From Pectobacterium polonicum (GTDB lineage Bacteria > Pseudomonadota > Gammaproteobacteria > Enterobacterales > Enterobacteriaceae): 64,000 nt of DNA. The notes under the pieces are model-generated. The model was given only the letters and a program-made list of their open reading frames with translations. It made no database searches and was not told the DNA's origin. The stretch is taken from contig NZ_RJTN01000017.1 of the NCBI RefSeq assembly GCF_005497185.1, forward strand, positions 35,725 through 99,724, read 5' to 3'. A program made the position numbers and the translations under genes. Below, in pieces: positions 17,714-26,679 of the stretch. The stretch's first letter is position 1. Every line of letters starts with the position of its first letter.

Positions 17714-17745
17714 AACCGGAAGGATCTTTACGATCTCTTCCGGCT
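17714..17745. terminator. conserved cassette hairpin (cassette 7)
   Basis: ACCGGAAGGATC and GATCTCTTCCGGC arms between symE remnant 12 and the DUF7716-like gene, with an A-run on the left. Confidence 0.7.
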
Positions 17746-17766
17746 TAACTTCAACATTATTTGTGC

Positions 17767-18087
17767 TTATAATTTAATAAAAGCATCATTTTCAAAGTAA
17801 TATATAAATGCCTTGAAAAAATCCTCATCTAGCGCATTATTTTTCTGAAGATTTGCATTATTAACGATGCCTTGTATTGATTGGATTCCCATGACATACC
17901 TGTACCCAGCATCTTTAACCACATCAGGATCTTCATCTGGATAATCTGAATCTACATCGTCGGGATCTTCTACCATAACTACTGAATCTAAACTCCAAGA
18001 CGAAACATCCTTAGGTAGATATAAAGCTAAACGCCAATCAATATTTCCAGCATCCCTTAATACTTCTCTTAGATCTTTCTGAACCAT
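17767..18087 (-). CDS. DUF7716-like immunity protein, cassette 7
   Basis: The start is set at ATG 18087, with GGAGG eight bases upstream; this gives 106 residues: MVQKDLREVLRDAGNIDW, RLALYLPKDVSSWSLDS, an acidic stretch (DPDDVDSDYPDEDPDVV) and FKAFIYYFENDAFIKL. It resembles the DUF7716 family, which occurs beside Rhs and CDI nucleases. The high acidity suits an inhibitor of a DNA-binding toxin. The ATG lies one base past the toxin TGA. Confidence 0.62.
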   Translation of the reverse strand: MVQKDLREVLRDAGNIDWRLALYLPKDVSSWSLDSVVMVEDPDDVDSDYPDEDPDVVKDAGYRYVMGIQSIQGIVNNANLQKNNALDEDFFKAFIYYFENDAFIKL

Positions 18088-18088
18088 T

Positions 18089-18520
18089 TCATCGTCCTCC
18101 GTCCCAATTATACATTCCTCCTTTTCCACTTGGATGTAAGGTTTCTTGAACCACACCGGGAGCCTGATGCTGAGATAAAGGTACTAATTGCATAACTCCA
18201 GGTTTCTCAGGATGGTGATGCCACGTCAAATCACTTATAGGTAAGCGTCTTGGATACGCGCCACGAGGTCCTGGCTTAACCCCATCGGTGATTCCTAGAT
18301 ACATATCTTCCATACTTTTTGCAAAGCTCGGGTCAACCTGCATTGCCTCATGTAGCTTTTTATTTGCATCTTGGAAATGAACTTTATCAGAGCGACCAGA
18401 ATAAAATCGGCTATCGGTCTTGGCTTCGTAAGCCACTGAATAATATAAATTCTTAAGCAGTCATCCAGAGGCATATTTACAGACAGACTCCGCAAGTCCC
18501 AGCGGAATGTGAATGGGTAA
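18089..18520 (-). pseudogene. HNH-type (HHH signature) nuclease toxin with nonsense codon, cassette 7
   Basis: Tip PLGLAESVCKYASG then an in-frame TGA, then LLKNLYYSVAYEAKTDS and the nuclease core SDLTWHHHPEKPGVMQLVP, SQHQAPGVVQETLHPSGKGG and final MYNWDGGR. WHHH, LVP..QH and the distal HPSGKGG are the marks of the Tox-HNH-HHH/EHHH toxins, which cut DNA using a metal held by His residues. The catalytic half is intact in frame, but the linker stop separates it from the tip. Only fragments of rhs core remain upstream. Confidence 0.68.
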
Positions 18521-18906
18521 CGTTTTCTAATACTAGCTCATATTTTATTATCCCTTTTCTCGTCTTAACCCATCACATTTCTTGCGTCCCATCCCATACT
18601 GAAGGAGCGGCGAGGAAAACAGGCCGTCCTATTTTCCTTAATTGTTTATCCAACGATGAACGCTTAGCATTACTTCTTTAGGTTCAGAAGCTGTTCTCAA
18701 TAAGACATCTCTATTCAACCCTGAAACAGCCAATGCCTCTTGTACAAAATTTTCCGATATAGGTTTCAATTCACTATAAAAGTAAAAATCACTCTCATTC
18801 TCCCAATAACTTGCATTCCTAATGACAACATACTATATGGGCCAAGTATCGGCCCATCAACCTCTACATCAACAGAAATATATAATTCAGGTAACTCACT
18901 CATCAT
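18521..18906 (-). pseudogene. 3'-5' exonuclease (DnaQ/DEDD fold) remnant, cassette 6
   Basis: Begins ATG ATG overlapping the preceding immunity stop. First frame SELPELYISVDVEVDGPILG and SMLSLG; after a one-base shift NASYWENESDFYFYSELKP, ALAVSGLNRDVLLRTAS and HRWINN then stop; a last shift gives IGRPVFLAAPS. The DVEVDGP (D-x-E) start and the SGL/ARPVF-like second motif are typical of DEDD-family exonucleases. Truncated after about 115 residues. Confidence 0.6.
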
Positions 18907-19252
18907 AAAAATCACTATCACAAATAATTTCAGCTAAAAAACCGTTATATCTAAACACATCCAACATCCTCTTCGACAGCTCCCTTTGATATTCCAAATC
19001 TGTTTCATTAACAGGAAAAATAGATATTTCATACTGATAAAACATCCATCCATCATCATCATCGAGTTTGTTATTATCATGATCAAAGTTTTTCTCTAAG
19101 ACCACCATATTTTTACTTTCCAAAAAGGAAAAAGCTGTATTCCTTTCGAAATCAGGAAACGCTTCATTCATGAAATTAGCAGTTTCCAAGGCCCCAAGCC
19201 CTGTATTGACTGCAATCGCAAACCTCGTATCTATCTCATGTTTTTTTTTCAT
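18896..19252 (-). CDS. putative immunity protein, cassette 6
   Basis: A 118-residue acidic protein (MKKKHEIDTRFAIAVNTG, HDNNKLDDDDGWMFYQYE, CDSDFYDE). The start overlaps the toxin stop (ATGA) and its own end overlaps the exonuclease start, so three frames were coupled. No family recognised. Confidence 0.6.
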   Translation of the reverse strand: MKKKHEIDTRFAIAVNTGLGALETANFMNEAFPDFERNTAFSFLESKNMVVLEKNFDHDNNKLDDDDGWMFYQYEISIFPVNETDLEYQRELSKRMLDVFRYNGFLAEIICDSDFYDE

Positions 19253-19800
19253 GGCAAAGCTATATGTGGTCCAGTATTAAAAGGTGATCCTGAAGTCATA
19301 ACTGAAACTTGCACTTTTGAAAATTCACCTTTGGATAGCGCAGCTCGCAGTACACTTCCTCATTCGCCGCATCCCCCAAATAGCGACGCAGCGGGATAGG
19401 ACGTCGCTCTTCGCGGTGGGCGCCCCACAGTCCCCCTGCTCGCCGCGCCAGCGGATTTCACCTTCCTCGCTGCACAGCTCTCTCGCCGTTCCCGTCAGAT
19501 CGGTCACGATGTAGTGCAGTTGTGTACTTTCCCCCTGCGCTTCCACCTGTGCCAGCGGCCGGAAGCTACCCGGCTCGTACACCCACTGCACTTCCCGTGC
19601 CGCACTGCCATCTGCATAGTATTGCTGCTGACCGATAAGCTGGTCACCGTCCCACCGGTACGCCACCCGCGCTACCGCCTGCGCCGATGGCACCTGGCCC
19701 TCGCGCACCTTCTGGATTCGGCGACCAAACGCATCGTAACGATACCGCCACCGCGCACCGTCCGGCAAACTCACCCGCACCAGACGGTCCTGTACATCGT
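19249..19800 (-). pseudogene. rhs core fragment with toxin tail, cassette 6
   Basis: rhs core from NRLVR-equivalent [18 protein letters not shown] to [12 protein letters not shown], then a frameshift (GDCGAP instead of GLWGAHRE), a break inside ELRYQ, and a toxin tail of about 30 residues: [18 protein letters not shown] and HIALP then stop. The DPLGL tip and most of the warhead are deleted. Confidence 0.65.
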
Positions 19801-20001
19801 ACTATCACACTTAATAAACCCGCCAGAACAGAGCGTTACTACACCGTGGGATACGCGTCGCACAACGGCAGGCCTAATCCGCCCTCCGCCATCAATCTTA
19901 AAGGCCGCTGGCTCGAAGAGTCCGGCTTTATCACCGGGATGCCCGTTACCGTTACGGTGGAAAGGGGCAGGATTATTATTGAGACGCAGATTAATTTATA
20001 G
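19801..20001 (+). pseudogene. symE: symE remnant 13 (long)
   Basis: Open frame [20 protein letters not shown] to ETQINL then stop, entered at the same GTACATCGTACTATCACACT junction as remnants 7 and 11. Confidence 0.65.
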
Positions 20002-20026
20002 CGACTGACCTGACCGCTAATAAAGT

Positions 20027-20065
20027 AAAAAGCCGGAAGGATCTTTATGATCTCTTCCAACTTAA
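20027..20065. terminator. conserved cassette hairpin (cassette 5)
   Basis: AGCCGGAAGGATC with GATCTCTTCC on the other side of a short loop; the distal part of the right arm is decayed. Confidence 0.6.
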
Positions 20066-20087
20066 TTAAAATGGAATAAGCTAACAG

Positions 20088-20423
20088 TTAGATATATTTA
20101 TCAAGAGCACTCTTTATCCTAACCAAGAAGTTTTTCTTATCTAGAATTTCACAATTAAAAACAAAATCAACCTGATTAAAAACATCATCAAGATTACTGT
20201 TATTAATTGCGAATTCTAAAGATTGCATTACCTTATCTTTAGCGTCAAAAGAATATTCTTTAAACCATGGGATAACAATTACCCCTATTATATCCTCTTG
20301 CTCAATATCGTTATTAATGTTTCTATTTTTTATTAATTCATACTCTTCATCGGTAACAACATTATCATCAAGTGATGACAATAATCCGACTAAATCTGCA
20401 TATTTAAAATTAGCACCACCCAT
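20088..20423 (-). CDS. orphan immunity protein, paralogue of the next one, cassette 5
   Basis: A 111-residue protein. Its C-terminal half (EYSFDAKDKVMQSLEFAINN, then LDDVFNQVDFVFNCEIL, then RIKSALDKYI) aligns by eye with the neighbouring protein at 20586. GGGGTAAATA precedes the ATG. No toxin exists upstream: a symE remnant begins within 20 bases of the start. It is therefore an immunity gene kept without a partner. Confidence 0.62.
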   Translation of the reverse strand: MGGANFKYADLVGLLSSLDDNVVTDEEYELIKNRNINNDIEQEDIIGVIVIPWFKEYSFDAKDKVMQSLEFAINNSNLDDVFNQVDFVFNCEILDKKNFLVRIKSALDKYI

Positions 20424-20441
20424 TATTTACCCCATTGAGGA

Positions 20442-20518
20442 AATTTATTATCGGAATGCCCGTCACCGTCACGGTAGAGCGGGGCAGGATTATTATTGAG
20501 ACACAGATTAATTTGTAG
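20442..20518 (+). pseudogene. symE: symE remnant 14 (short)
   Basis: Only the last 25 codons (GMPVTVTVERGRIIIE, ETQINL-like end with TTG TAG) remain, abutting the orphan immunity gene start. Confidence 0.6.
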
Positions 20519-20548
20519 CGGCTAACCTGACCGCTAATAAATTAAAAA

Positions 20549-20577
20549 GCCGGAAAGATCGTGTGATCACTTCCGGA
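20549..20577. terminator. conserved cassette hairpin (cassette 4)
   Basis: GCCGGAAAGATC and GATCACTTCCGG arms between symE remnant 14 and the immunity gene at 20586. Confidence 0.65.
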
Positions 20578-20585
20578 TTTTATTC

Positions 20586-20915
20586 TTAATAGGAACTAAT
20601 AATATCTCTTATATTGGATATAAACCCCCTGTTATTTAAAATATCATCATCAAAGACCAAAGATAAATTACCTAATAAGTCTTCAAATTCACAACCTTTA
20701 TCTTCTAAAAAATAATCAATTGTCGATATAAAGTCGTTTCTTTCCTTATCAGAAAAAGAAAAATACTCATCTTTAAGTAAGAGTTCGCAAGCTTTTTTTA
20801 AATCATGTTTATTATTGACATCTAGACCCGACAACAAAGAAACATCAGAATCAACAACATAATTCGCATCAAAAACCTTAAGTAAACTCTCCAATATAAA
20901 AACATTTCTTTTCAT
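20586..20915 (-). CDS. immunity protein for the cassette 4 toxin
   Basis: Start chosen at ATG 20915 (MKRNVFILESLLKVFD), 2 bases after the toxin TAA; the frame is open further upstream, but that part overlaps the toxin. It is 109 residues long with helical segments FEDLLGNLSLVFDDDIL and FISNIRDIISSY, similar to the orphan protein at 20088. No named family. The pair 20586/20918 is among the best preserved in the array. Confidence 0.65.
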   Translation of the reverse strand: MKRNVFILESLLKVFDANYVVDSDVSLLSGLDVNNKHDLKKACELLLKDEYFSFSDKERNDFISTIDYFLEDKGCEFEDLLGNLSLVFDDDILNNRGFISNIRDIISSY

Positions 20916-20917
20916 GC

Positions 20918-21957
20918 TTAAGAACCCCAAACAGGAAAGGCAGTAATAACCTCTCCAGATCGATGAAACCATACTTTAGCACCATGAGAAACGGAGTATT
21001 TTAAATCTCCACGTCTTACACCGTCACCAATCCATCTTCCATGATCAATTGGTTGTTCCGCAGCAGTTTTTCCTGCTTGCCGATAAATTGTTTCGACTCT
21101 TTGAATCGCATTTAATTGATCTCTATGACTAGAAAAACGAGTTGCCGCAGTTGGCATTTTCTCAATAGCTCCCGTAGTGGGTTTTCTACCAGTAGAAGCT
21201 CTAGCAACTTGATCAATTATACTTGTTTGCGCGCCAGGCGTTGCGTCTTGCATCTCTTTCAATCGCCAATGAACATTGGCCTCAGCAAGTTCATTAATCC
21301 TTGCCTGCCGTTCTGCCCTCGACATTTTTTTCGGATCAGTTTTACATCCTGATTCAGCAAGCCCCTGCGGATTAAGCTGTGTACTTTCCCCCTGCGCTTC
21401 CACCTGTGCCAGCGGCCGGAAGCTACCCGGCTCGTACACCCACTGCACTTCCCGTGCCGCACTGCCATCTGCATAGTATTGCTGCTGACCGGTAAGCTGG
21501 TCACCGTCCCACCGGTACGCCACCCGCGCTACCGCCTGCGCCGATGGCACCTGCCCCTCGCGCACCTTCTGGATTCGGCGACCAAACGCATCGTAACGAT
21601 ACCGCCACCGCGCACCGTCCGGCAAACTCACCCGCACCAGACGGTCCTGTACATCCCAGTCGAAATACGTGTCCTTCGGCCTGAACCCCGCCCGCGTTTC
21701 CCGCTTCATCGCCAGACGCCCGCAGTCATCGTACCGGTACTGCGTATGCCCACGCTCCACTACCCGACCCGCCGCATCATACCGCGCCGACGACTGCACC
21801 ACCGCATCCTGCACCTTCAGCGTCTCATCCAGACCCGGCGCTATCTGCGACACCTCACACAGATTCTGTTCGCTGTCGTAACCAAACAGCCGCGCCTGAC
21901 GCCGCCGTCCCTCATCACGACGCTCCGCCGTCACCTGACCCGCCCCGTTCAACCGGA
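20918..21957 (-). pseudogene. rhs core-toxin fusion, possible BECR-type RNase warhead, cassette 4
   Basis: An open frame of 344 codons starts inside the Rhs core ([16 protein letters not shown]) and runs in frame to [16 protein letters not shown]. About 90 core codons, including the canonical DPIGL and most of the DPLGL boundary, are deleted in frame. The warhead reads [57 protein letters not shown] and [18 protein letters not shown]. The G-T/V-TAFP ending and S/H spacing resemble BECR-fold RNase toxins (tentative). There is no own start signal; it is best seen as a stored tip, although the frame is uninterrupted. Confidence 0.6.
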
Positions 21958-21962
21958 TTCGG

Positions 21963-22436
21963 TTATCTATCTTTTTTTATCAATGCGATTCCTTTTGGGT
22001 CATTCCAATCTAAGCTTTTTTTTATAATCGAGAATGCGTCTGTATTACTATCAATTTCATATACCTCATCAAATTGATCGCCATCAACTAATGTTAGCAC
22101 TGTCCAATATTTTATTTCATTCAAAAATTTATTAACAAACAAACTCATTAGATTGTTTTTTTCATCTGTGTTTTTGTTGACACACCATTCCAATTCAGAA
22201 ATCAAACTCCCTTTTAAAGTATATGAAAAATAATCATCTAGGCAGATATATTTACCTAGCAACCTTTCATAACATTGAATCCCCTTATTAAACTCAAATG
22301 AGATTAAATCATTCCATTTATATAATTTAGGATCATAGGAGTACTCCTCACCTCCCCATTCAATATAAACTTCCTTCCAACCTAACACTTTAAGATCTAT
22401 ATTCTTTGGCAAAAAAAATTCAAATAAAACATCCAT
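21963..22436 (-). CDS. putative immunity protein, cassette 3
   Basis: Start taken at ATG 22436 ([20 protein letters not shown]), 13 bases after the toxin stop; the open frame continues upstream only through the toxin. It is 157 residues long, with [20 protein letters not shown] and [17 protein letters not shown]. No family recognised. There is no symE or hairpin between its end and the rhs core of cassette 4, unlike most borders. Confidence 0.58.
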   Translation of the reverse strand: MDVLFEFFLPKNIDLKVLGWKEVYIEWGGEEYSYDPKLYKWNDLISFEFNKGIQCYERLLGKYICLDDYFSYTLKGSLISELEWCVNKNTDEKNNLMSLFVNKFLNEIKYWTVLTLVDGDQFDEVYEIDSNTDAFSIIKKSLDWNDPKGIALIKKDR

Positions 22437-22449
22437 AAAATCACCTATA

Positions 22450-22993
22450 TCAATTTCCCTTAGTGGGATCAAAAAATGATTGATTTCCCCTCTTCCATCC
22501 GTCTTTTCCCTCATAATTAAATATATACTGATGAGGGTTTTTATGATGGTGTGGTTGACCATGATCAGACCAATGAACCTCACTCAAAGGAACTGGTTGT
22601 CCATCAGCCAGTGGCCATGTTTGTGCTGGGAAAGTAGCTGACTGCCTATATTCATCCCCAGATATAGAGCTAACAGTTCCGCCTAATACAGTGTGAGCCC
22701 GGCCTTCTGCCTTAGGGTGAGGTAGAGGAATATCTTGGTCATTAACCTTTTGTTTATCAAGGGGAATTAAATTTCCATCTTTATCCCGAGGGATAGGTAG
22801 CGACGCAGCGGGATAGGCCGCCGCTCTTCGCGGTGGGCGCCCCAATGCCCTGTTCACCGCGCCAGCGGATTTCACCTTCCTCGCTGCACAGCTCTCTCGC
22901 CGTTCCCGTCAGGTCGGTCACGATGTAGTGCAGCTGCGTGCTGTCGCCCTGTGCCTCCACCACCGCATCTCGCTGCCATCTTCGTGAGAGTAA
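22450..22993 (-). pseudogene. rhs core plus His-rich toxin, frame-disrupted, cassette 3
   Basis: rhs core [16 protein letters not shown] to WRGEQG, then a loss of bases puts the rest out of frame. The warhead, readable in its own frame, is [58 protein letters not shown] and RGNQSFFDPTKGN. The clustered H-W-x-D-H-G and PHHHKNPH suggest a metal-dependent or RNase-like active site (perhaps an Ntox24-type domain; not verified). The DPLGL tip is missing. Confidence 0.58.
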
Positions 22994-23177
22994 ATCCGCC
23001 AGAACAGAGCGTTACTACACCGTGGGATATGCGTCGCACAACGGCAAGCCCAACCCGCCCTCCGCCATCAACCTTAAAGGCCGCTGGCTCGAAGAGTGTG
23101 GCTTTATTACCGGGATGCCTGTTACCGTTACGATGGAAAGAGGGAGGACTATTATTGAGACGCAGATTAATTTATAG
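22994..23177 (+). pseudogene. symE: symE remnant 15 (long)
   Basis: Open frame [34 protein letters not shown] to ETQINL then stop. It is joined to rhs core DNA through CTGCCATCTTCGTGAGAGTA, the same joint as remnant 16. Confidence 0.65.
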
Positions 23178-23210
23178 CGGCTGACTAACCCATAAACCAT
23201 AAAATAAAAA

Positions 23211-23239
23211 TCCGGAAGGATCGGGTGATCGCTTCCGGC
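23211..23239. terminator. conserved cassette hairpin (cassette 2)
   Basis: TCCGGAAGGATC and GATCGCTTCCGG are perfect 12-base complements around a 4-5 base loop, flanked by A-run and T-rich DNA. Confidence 0.75.
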
Positions 23240-23245
23240 TATTAT

Positions 23246-23485
23246 TTATTTTACTTTACCAATAACAATTGCATTAATTTGATCATATATATATTTACAG
23301 GCTTCATCTTCCGTCAGGAAACTTATCATCCCAGTTTTAATACCTCTTTCTGAATAATAAACAACCCAACAACCATTTTCGTGATCGAGACATAACTTTT
23401 CATTTGGTAACCCGCCATCCAAAGAATATAAAGATCTCGATACTTTTTCCTTGATAAGCCTGTCTTTTAGCTCTTTTTTATTCAT
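23246..23485 (-). CDS. immunity protein for the TNT-domain toxin, cassette 2
   Basis: A 79-residue protein, SRSLYSLDGGLPNEKLCLD, ENGCWVVYYSERGIKTG then DEACKYIYDQI. Small proteins with a WxVYYSERG-like motif accompany TNT-domain toxins and block their NAD glycohydrolase site; this link comes from context and memory. It starts 4 bases after the toxin stop. Confidence 0.65.
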   Translation of the reverse strand: MNKKELKDRLIKEKVSRSLYSLDGGLPNEKLCLDHENGCWVVYYSERGIKTGMISFLTEDEACKYIYDQINAIVIGKVK

Positions 23486-23489
23486 AAAG

Positions 23490-24254
23490 TCACAATCTCT
23501 TTAACGAACCATTATCCAATAAATTTATTATCTTATCTGGTAATTCGTACTGGGTTCCGCCACCTTCATACCCGAACCAGCCTTTGATATCACCGGCATC
23601 AATAGTAATCGGCTTAGTAACTTCATAAACATTATAAGGTCTGCCATCTGACCCTGGCTTCAAGGCTCTGTCTCTATATGGAGTTCCTTCAGGAGAGGCG
23701 AACATTCCATATTCGGAACCATATCTATAAATTGTAGAACCGGGTAATAATGTAAATTTAGATGAGCCGCCATCGAAACTTCTATTTGGCGGCCACTCAT
23801 TGTAATCCGAGAGATTAGATGATTCTCTGGCTCTCTGGCTTGCCTCTATATTTTCGAGAACCCTTTCCGCTGTTCACATGCAGATTCAGCCAGTCCCAGA
23901 GGATCTATACGGGTCATCGGGTTATGAACGTAAGCTTGAGACCTTATTCCTCCCGCTAAACCTATCGAGTCAGGCGACAGGTACTGCCCGCTCTCCGCAT
24001 CATACAACTGCCCCTGATAGCGCAACTAGCAGTACACTTCCTCATTCGCCGCATCCCCCAGGTAGCGACGCAGCGGGATGGGCCGTAGCTCTTCGCGGTG
24101 GGTGCCCCATAGTCCCTGCTCCCCGCGCCAGCGGACTTCTCCTTCCTCGCTGCACAGCTCTCTCGCCGTTCCTGTCAGGTCGGCCACGATGTAGTGCAGC
24201 TGTGTGCTGTCGCCCTGCGCCTCCACCACCGCATCTCGCTGCCATCTTCGTGAG
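23490..24254 (-). pseudogene. Rhs tip plus TNT NAD glycohydrolase toxin, frameshifted, cassette 2
   Basis: The core has suffered two changes: a TAG in EVYC(stop)LRYQ, and an in-frame deletion that fuses the two YDAE words ([22 protein letters not shown] became [13 protein letters not shown]). Tip [19 protein letters not shown]; then LAESACEQR shifts frame. The domain NEWPPNRSFDGGSS, STIYRYGSEYGMFASPEGTP, RPYNVYEVTKPITIDAGDI and GWFGYEGGGTQYELPDKII has all main TNT marks (RYG, SPxGTP, YxVxxP, GGGxQY). TNT enzymes destroy NAD+. Silent because of the frameshift, but the domain itself is complete. Confidence 0.78.
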
Positions 24255-24443
24255 AGTAAACCCGCCAAAACAGAGCGTTACTACACAGTGGGATACGCGT
24301 CGCACAACGGCAAGCCCAACCCGCCCTCTGCTATCAACCTCAAAGGCCGCTGGCTGGAAGAGTCGGGATTTATCACCGGGATGCCCGTCACCGTCACGGT
24401 AGAGCGGGGCAGGATTATTATTGAGACGCAGATTAATTTATAG
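24255..24443 (+). pseudogene. symE: symE remnant 16 (long)
   Basis: Open frame [36 protein letters not shown] to ETQINL then stop. It is the copy nearest to a likely ancestral sequence; its 5' end is rhs core DNA, so no SymE start is present. Confidence 0.65.
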
Positions 24444-24473
24444 CGGCTGACCTGAACGCTAATAAAGTAAAAA

Positions 24474-24501
24474 TCCGGAAGGATCGTCAGATCGCTTCCG
24501 G
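24474..24501. terminator. conserved cassette hairpin (cassette 1)
   Basis: TCCGGAAGGATC and GATCGCTTCCGG perfect arms, loop GTCA, as in cassette 2. Confidence 0.75.
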
Positions 24502-24508
24502 CTATTAT

Positions 24509-24772
24509 TTATTTTAGAAGATCGCTAAATTCTTTAAATGACTCTATTATTTCAGTTATCTCTGATAGTTCTCTTCGCTCATTTATAATATATTTTTCAG
24601 TATCAACATTTATTATTTCCAACATGCATGATTTATCATCCCACACAGTAAAACGAGCAATATTATTTTCATCTTCAAAATAAACCACCAAGCTATCTGT
24701 ATAGTCATTCTGATTAATCACAACTTGATAAGCACTATTTAATAAAATCCAATCTTTTATTTCATTTAGCAT
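24509..24772 (-). CDS. TriTu-like immunity protein, cassette 1
   Basis: An 87-residue protein: [60 protein letters not shown]. The [10 protein letters not shown] and D-T pattern are what I recall for the TriTu family that neutralises TreTu toxins. Its ATG overlaps the toxin stop by seven bases (ATGCTAA). Intact. Confidence 0.68.
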   Translation of the reverse strand: MLNEIKDWILLNSAYQVVINQNDYTDSLVVYFEDENNIARFTVWDDKSCMLEIINVDTEKYIINERRELSEITEIIESFKEFSDLLK

Positions 24773-26314
24773 TTCTTTTCTATTCCCTTCTCAGTTTTAT
24801 GTGCTGTCACCTTTATATTTTCTGCTTTTGGCATTTCAGGAACAGGTAATCCTTTACGTTTAGCTAAACGTCCTTCAAGAGAATCTGGACCTACAATTTT
24901 TGCCCAGCCTTCATTGGTTTTAATTAAAGATCCTTCTGGCACATCAAACTCAGCATATACTGTTCCGGGTTTAGCCTGTTTACCAAAGGCTTCAACATCT
25001 GCGGGGAAAGCAACATGAGTTGTACCCGTATTGCTTTGCACAACTTTTCCCGTCTCCAGCATTTGTTTATGTTCGGCAGGGCCCATCCAACGACCAACTT
25101 TGACCAACCCCAGCGGATCAACCCATTCCAATGGGTTATGCACATACCCCTGCGGCCTTATCCCTCCCGCTAAACCTATCGGGTCTGGCGACAGGTACTG
25201 CCCACTCTCCGCATCATAGTAACGATGTCGGTTGTAGTAAAGCCCCGTTTCCGCATCGTACAACTGCCCCTGATAGCGCAGCTCGCAGTACACTTCCTCA
25301 TTCGCCGCATCCCCCAGATAACGCCGCAGCGGGATAGGCCGTCGTTCCTCACGGTGTCCGCCCCACAGGCCCTGTTCACCGCGCCAGCGGATTTCACCTT
25401 CCTCGCTACACAGCTCTCTCGCCGTTCCCGTCAGGTCGGTCACGATGTAGTGCAGTTGCGTGCTGTCGCCCTGTGCCTCCACCTGTGCCAACGGCCGGAA
25501 GCTACCCGGCTCGTACACCCACTGCACTTCCCTTGCCGCACTGCCATCTGCATAGTATTGCTGCTGACCGATAAGCTGGTCACCGTCCCACCGGTACGCC
25601 ACCCGCGCTACCGCCTGCGCCGATGGCACCTGGCCCTCGCGCACCTTCTGGATTCGGCGACCAAACGCATCGTAACGATACCGCCACCGCACACCGTCCG
25701 GCAAACTCACCCGCACCAGACGGTCCTGTACATCCCAGTCGAAATACGTGTCCTTCGACCTGAACCCCGCACGCGTTTCCCGCTTCATCGCCAGACGCCC
25801 GCAGTCATCGTACCGGTACTGCGTATGCCCACGCTCCACCACACGACCCGCCGCATCATACCGCGCCGACGACTGCACTACCGCATCCTGCACCTTCAGC
25901 GTCTCACCCAGACCCGGCGCTATCTGCGACACCTCACACAGATTCTGTTCGCTGTCGTAACCAAACAGCCGCGCCTGACGCCGCCGTCCCTCATCACGAC
26001 GCTCCGCCGTCACCTGACCCGCCTCGTTCAGCCTGAATGCCTGCTCACCCCAGTGGCTGTCGCTGATGCCCGTCAGACGGTCCAGCACATCGTACTGGTA
26101 GCGCCGCTCCAGCACGTCATTCACCCGACCATCCGCCCCTTCCAGCGCCTGACGCTGCAACAATCCCGTCGGACTCCATTCGTGGCGTAGCGCAAATCCA
26201 CTACCGTTACTCCGCCGTTGCTCTTCGCCCGCATCATAACCGCTTTGTACCGCCTCGCCGTTCACCGTTTCCGATGCCACCTGACCTGCCCGGTTATAGA
26301 CGTATTCCACCACC
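24766..26314 (-). pseudogene. 5'-truncated rhs with TreTu-like EF-Tu ADP-ribosyltransferase tip, cassette 1
   Basis: About 515 in-frame codons of Rhs core (from [16 protein letters not shown]) reach the canonical [20 protein letters not shown] and WVDPLGL, then the warhead [79 protein letters not shown]. This matches my memory of TreTu, a mono-ADP-ribosyltransferase acting on EF-Tu. An in-frame deletion removes the QRAVVEG...FSHTAAG stretch. The 5' end is cut off at a symE joint, so there is no start. It is the longest and cleanest stored tip and, being next to the active rhs, the best placed for exchange. Confidence 0.72.
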
Positions 26315-26614
26315 GTGCTGACGGGCGACGAACTGGCGCAGGCGGGTTTTACTGCCAACACCCTGTTCCGTATCCAGCTTTACCGTAACGGCCTGATGCT
26401 GACACGACTGGATGAGGATACCGATATTGCGGCGCTGATGGCTGAACTGGACGGCAACGAGACGGAAGGGGCTGACTGGGTGAGCGACAACGGCGAACTG
26501 ACACTGGCGGGCGACTGGCTCACCCTGAGCGGGTTACTCGGCCAGCCGTTAATGGTTGAGGTGCTGCCCGGTAAGATAATTATTCGGGCTGAGGTGGGGA
26601 ATATGCTGGCGTAA
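26315..26614 (+). CDS. symE: SymE-type protein (second SymE lineage), open frame of 99 residues
   Basis: GTG start at 26315 inside the rhs joint, then [56 protein letters not shown] and [17 protein letters not shown]. Two AbrB/SymE-like modules ([10 protein letters not shown] and [10 protein letters not shown]) are visible. SymE is an SOS-linked RNA-targeting or DNA-condensing protein in E. coli. This is the only uninterrupted copy of its type here, though probably lacking its true N-terminus. It is convergent with the active rhs immunity gene, with a hairpin between. Confidence 0.55.
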   Translation: MLTGDELAQAGFTANTLFRIQLYRNGLMLTRLDEDTDIAALMAELDGNETEGADWVSDNGELTLAGDWLTLSGLLGQPLMVEVLPGKIIIRAEVGNMLA

Positions 26615-26635
26615 TAACACAAGCTGCTAAAAAAT

Positions 26636-26665
26636 AGCCGGAAGGATCGTAAGATCGCTTCCGGC
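26636..26665. terminator. conserved cassette hairpin after the active rhs immunity gene
   Basis: AGCCGGAAGGATC and GATCGCTTCCGGCT arms with A-run to the left and T-rich DNA to the right; a bidirectional terminator for symE (plus) and rhsI (minus). Confidence 0.75.
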
Positions 26666-26679
26666 TTTCTCTTTTAACT

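Noticed and set aside
16241..23200. Minus-strand frames of 60-73 codons opposite the symE remnants
   Set aside because: They are the exact antisense of the symE words and vary with them; the plus-strand frame is the one with SymE similarity.
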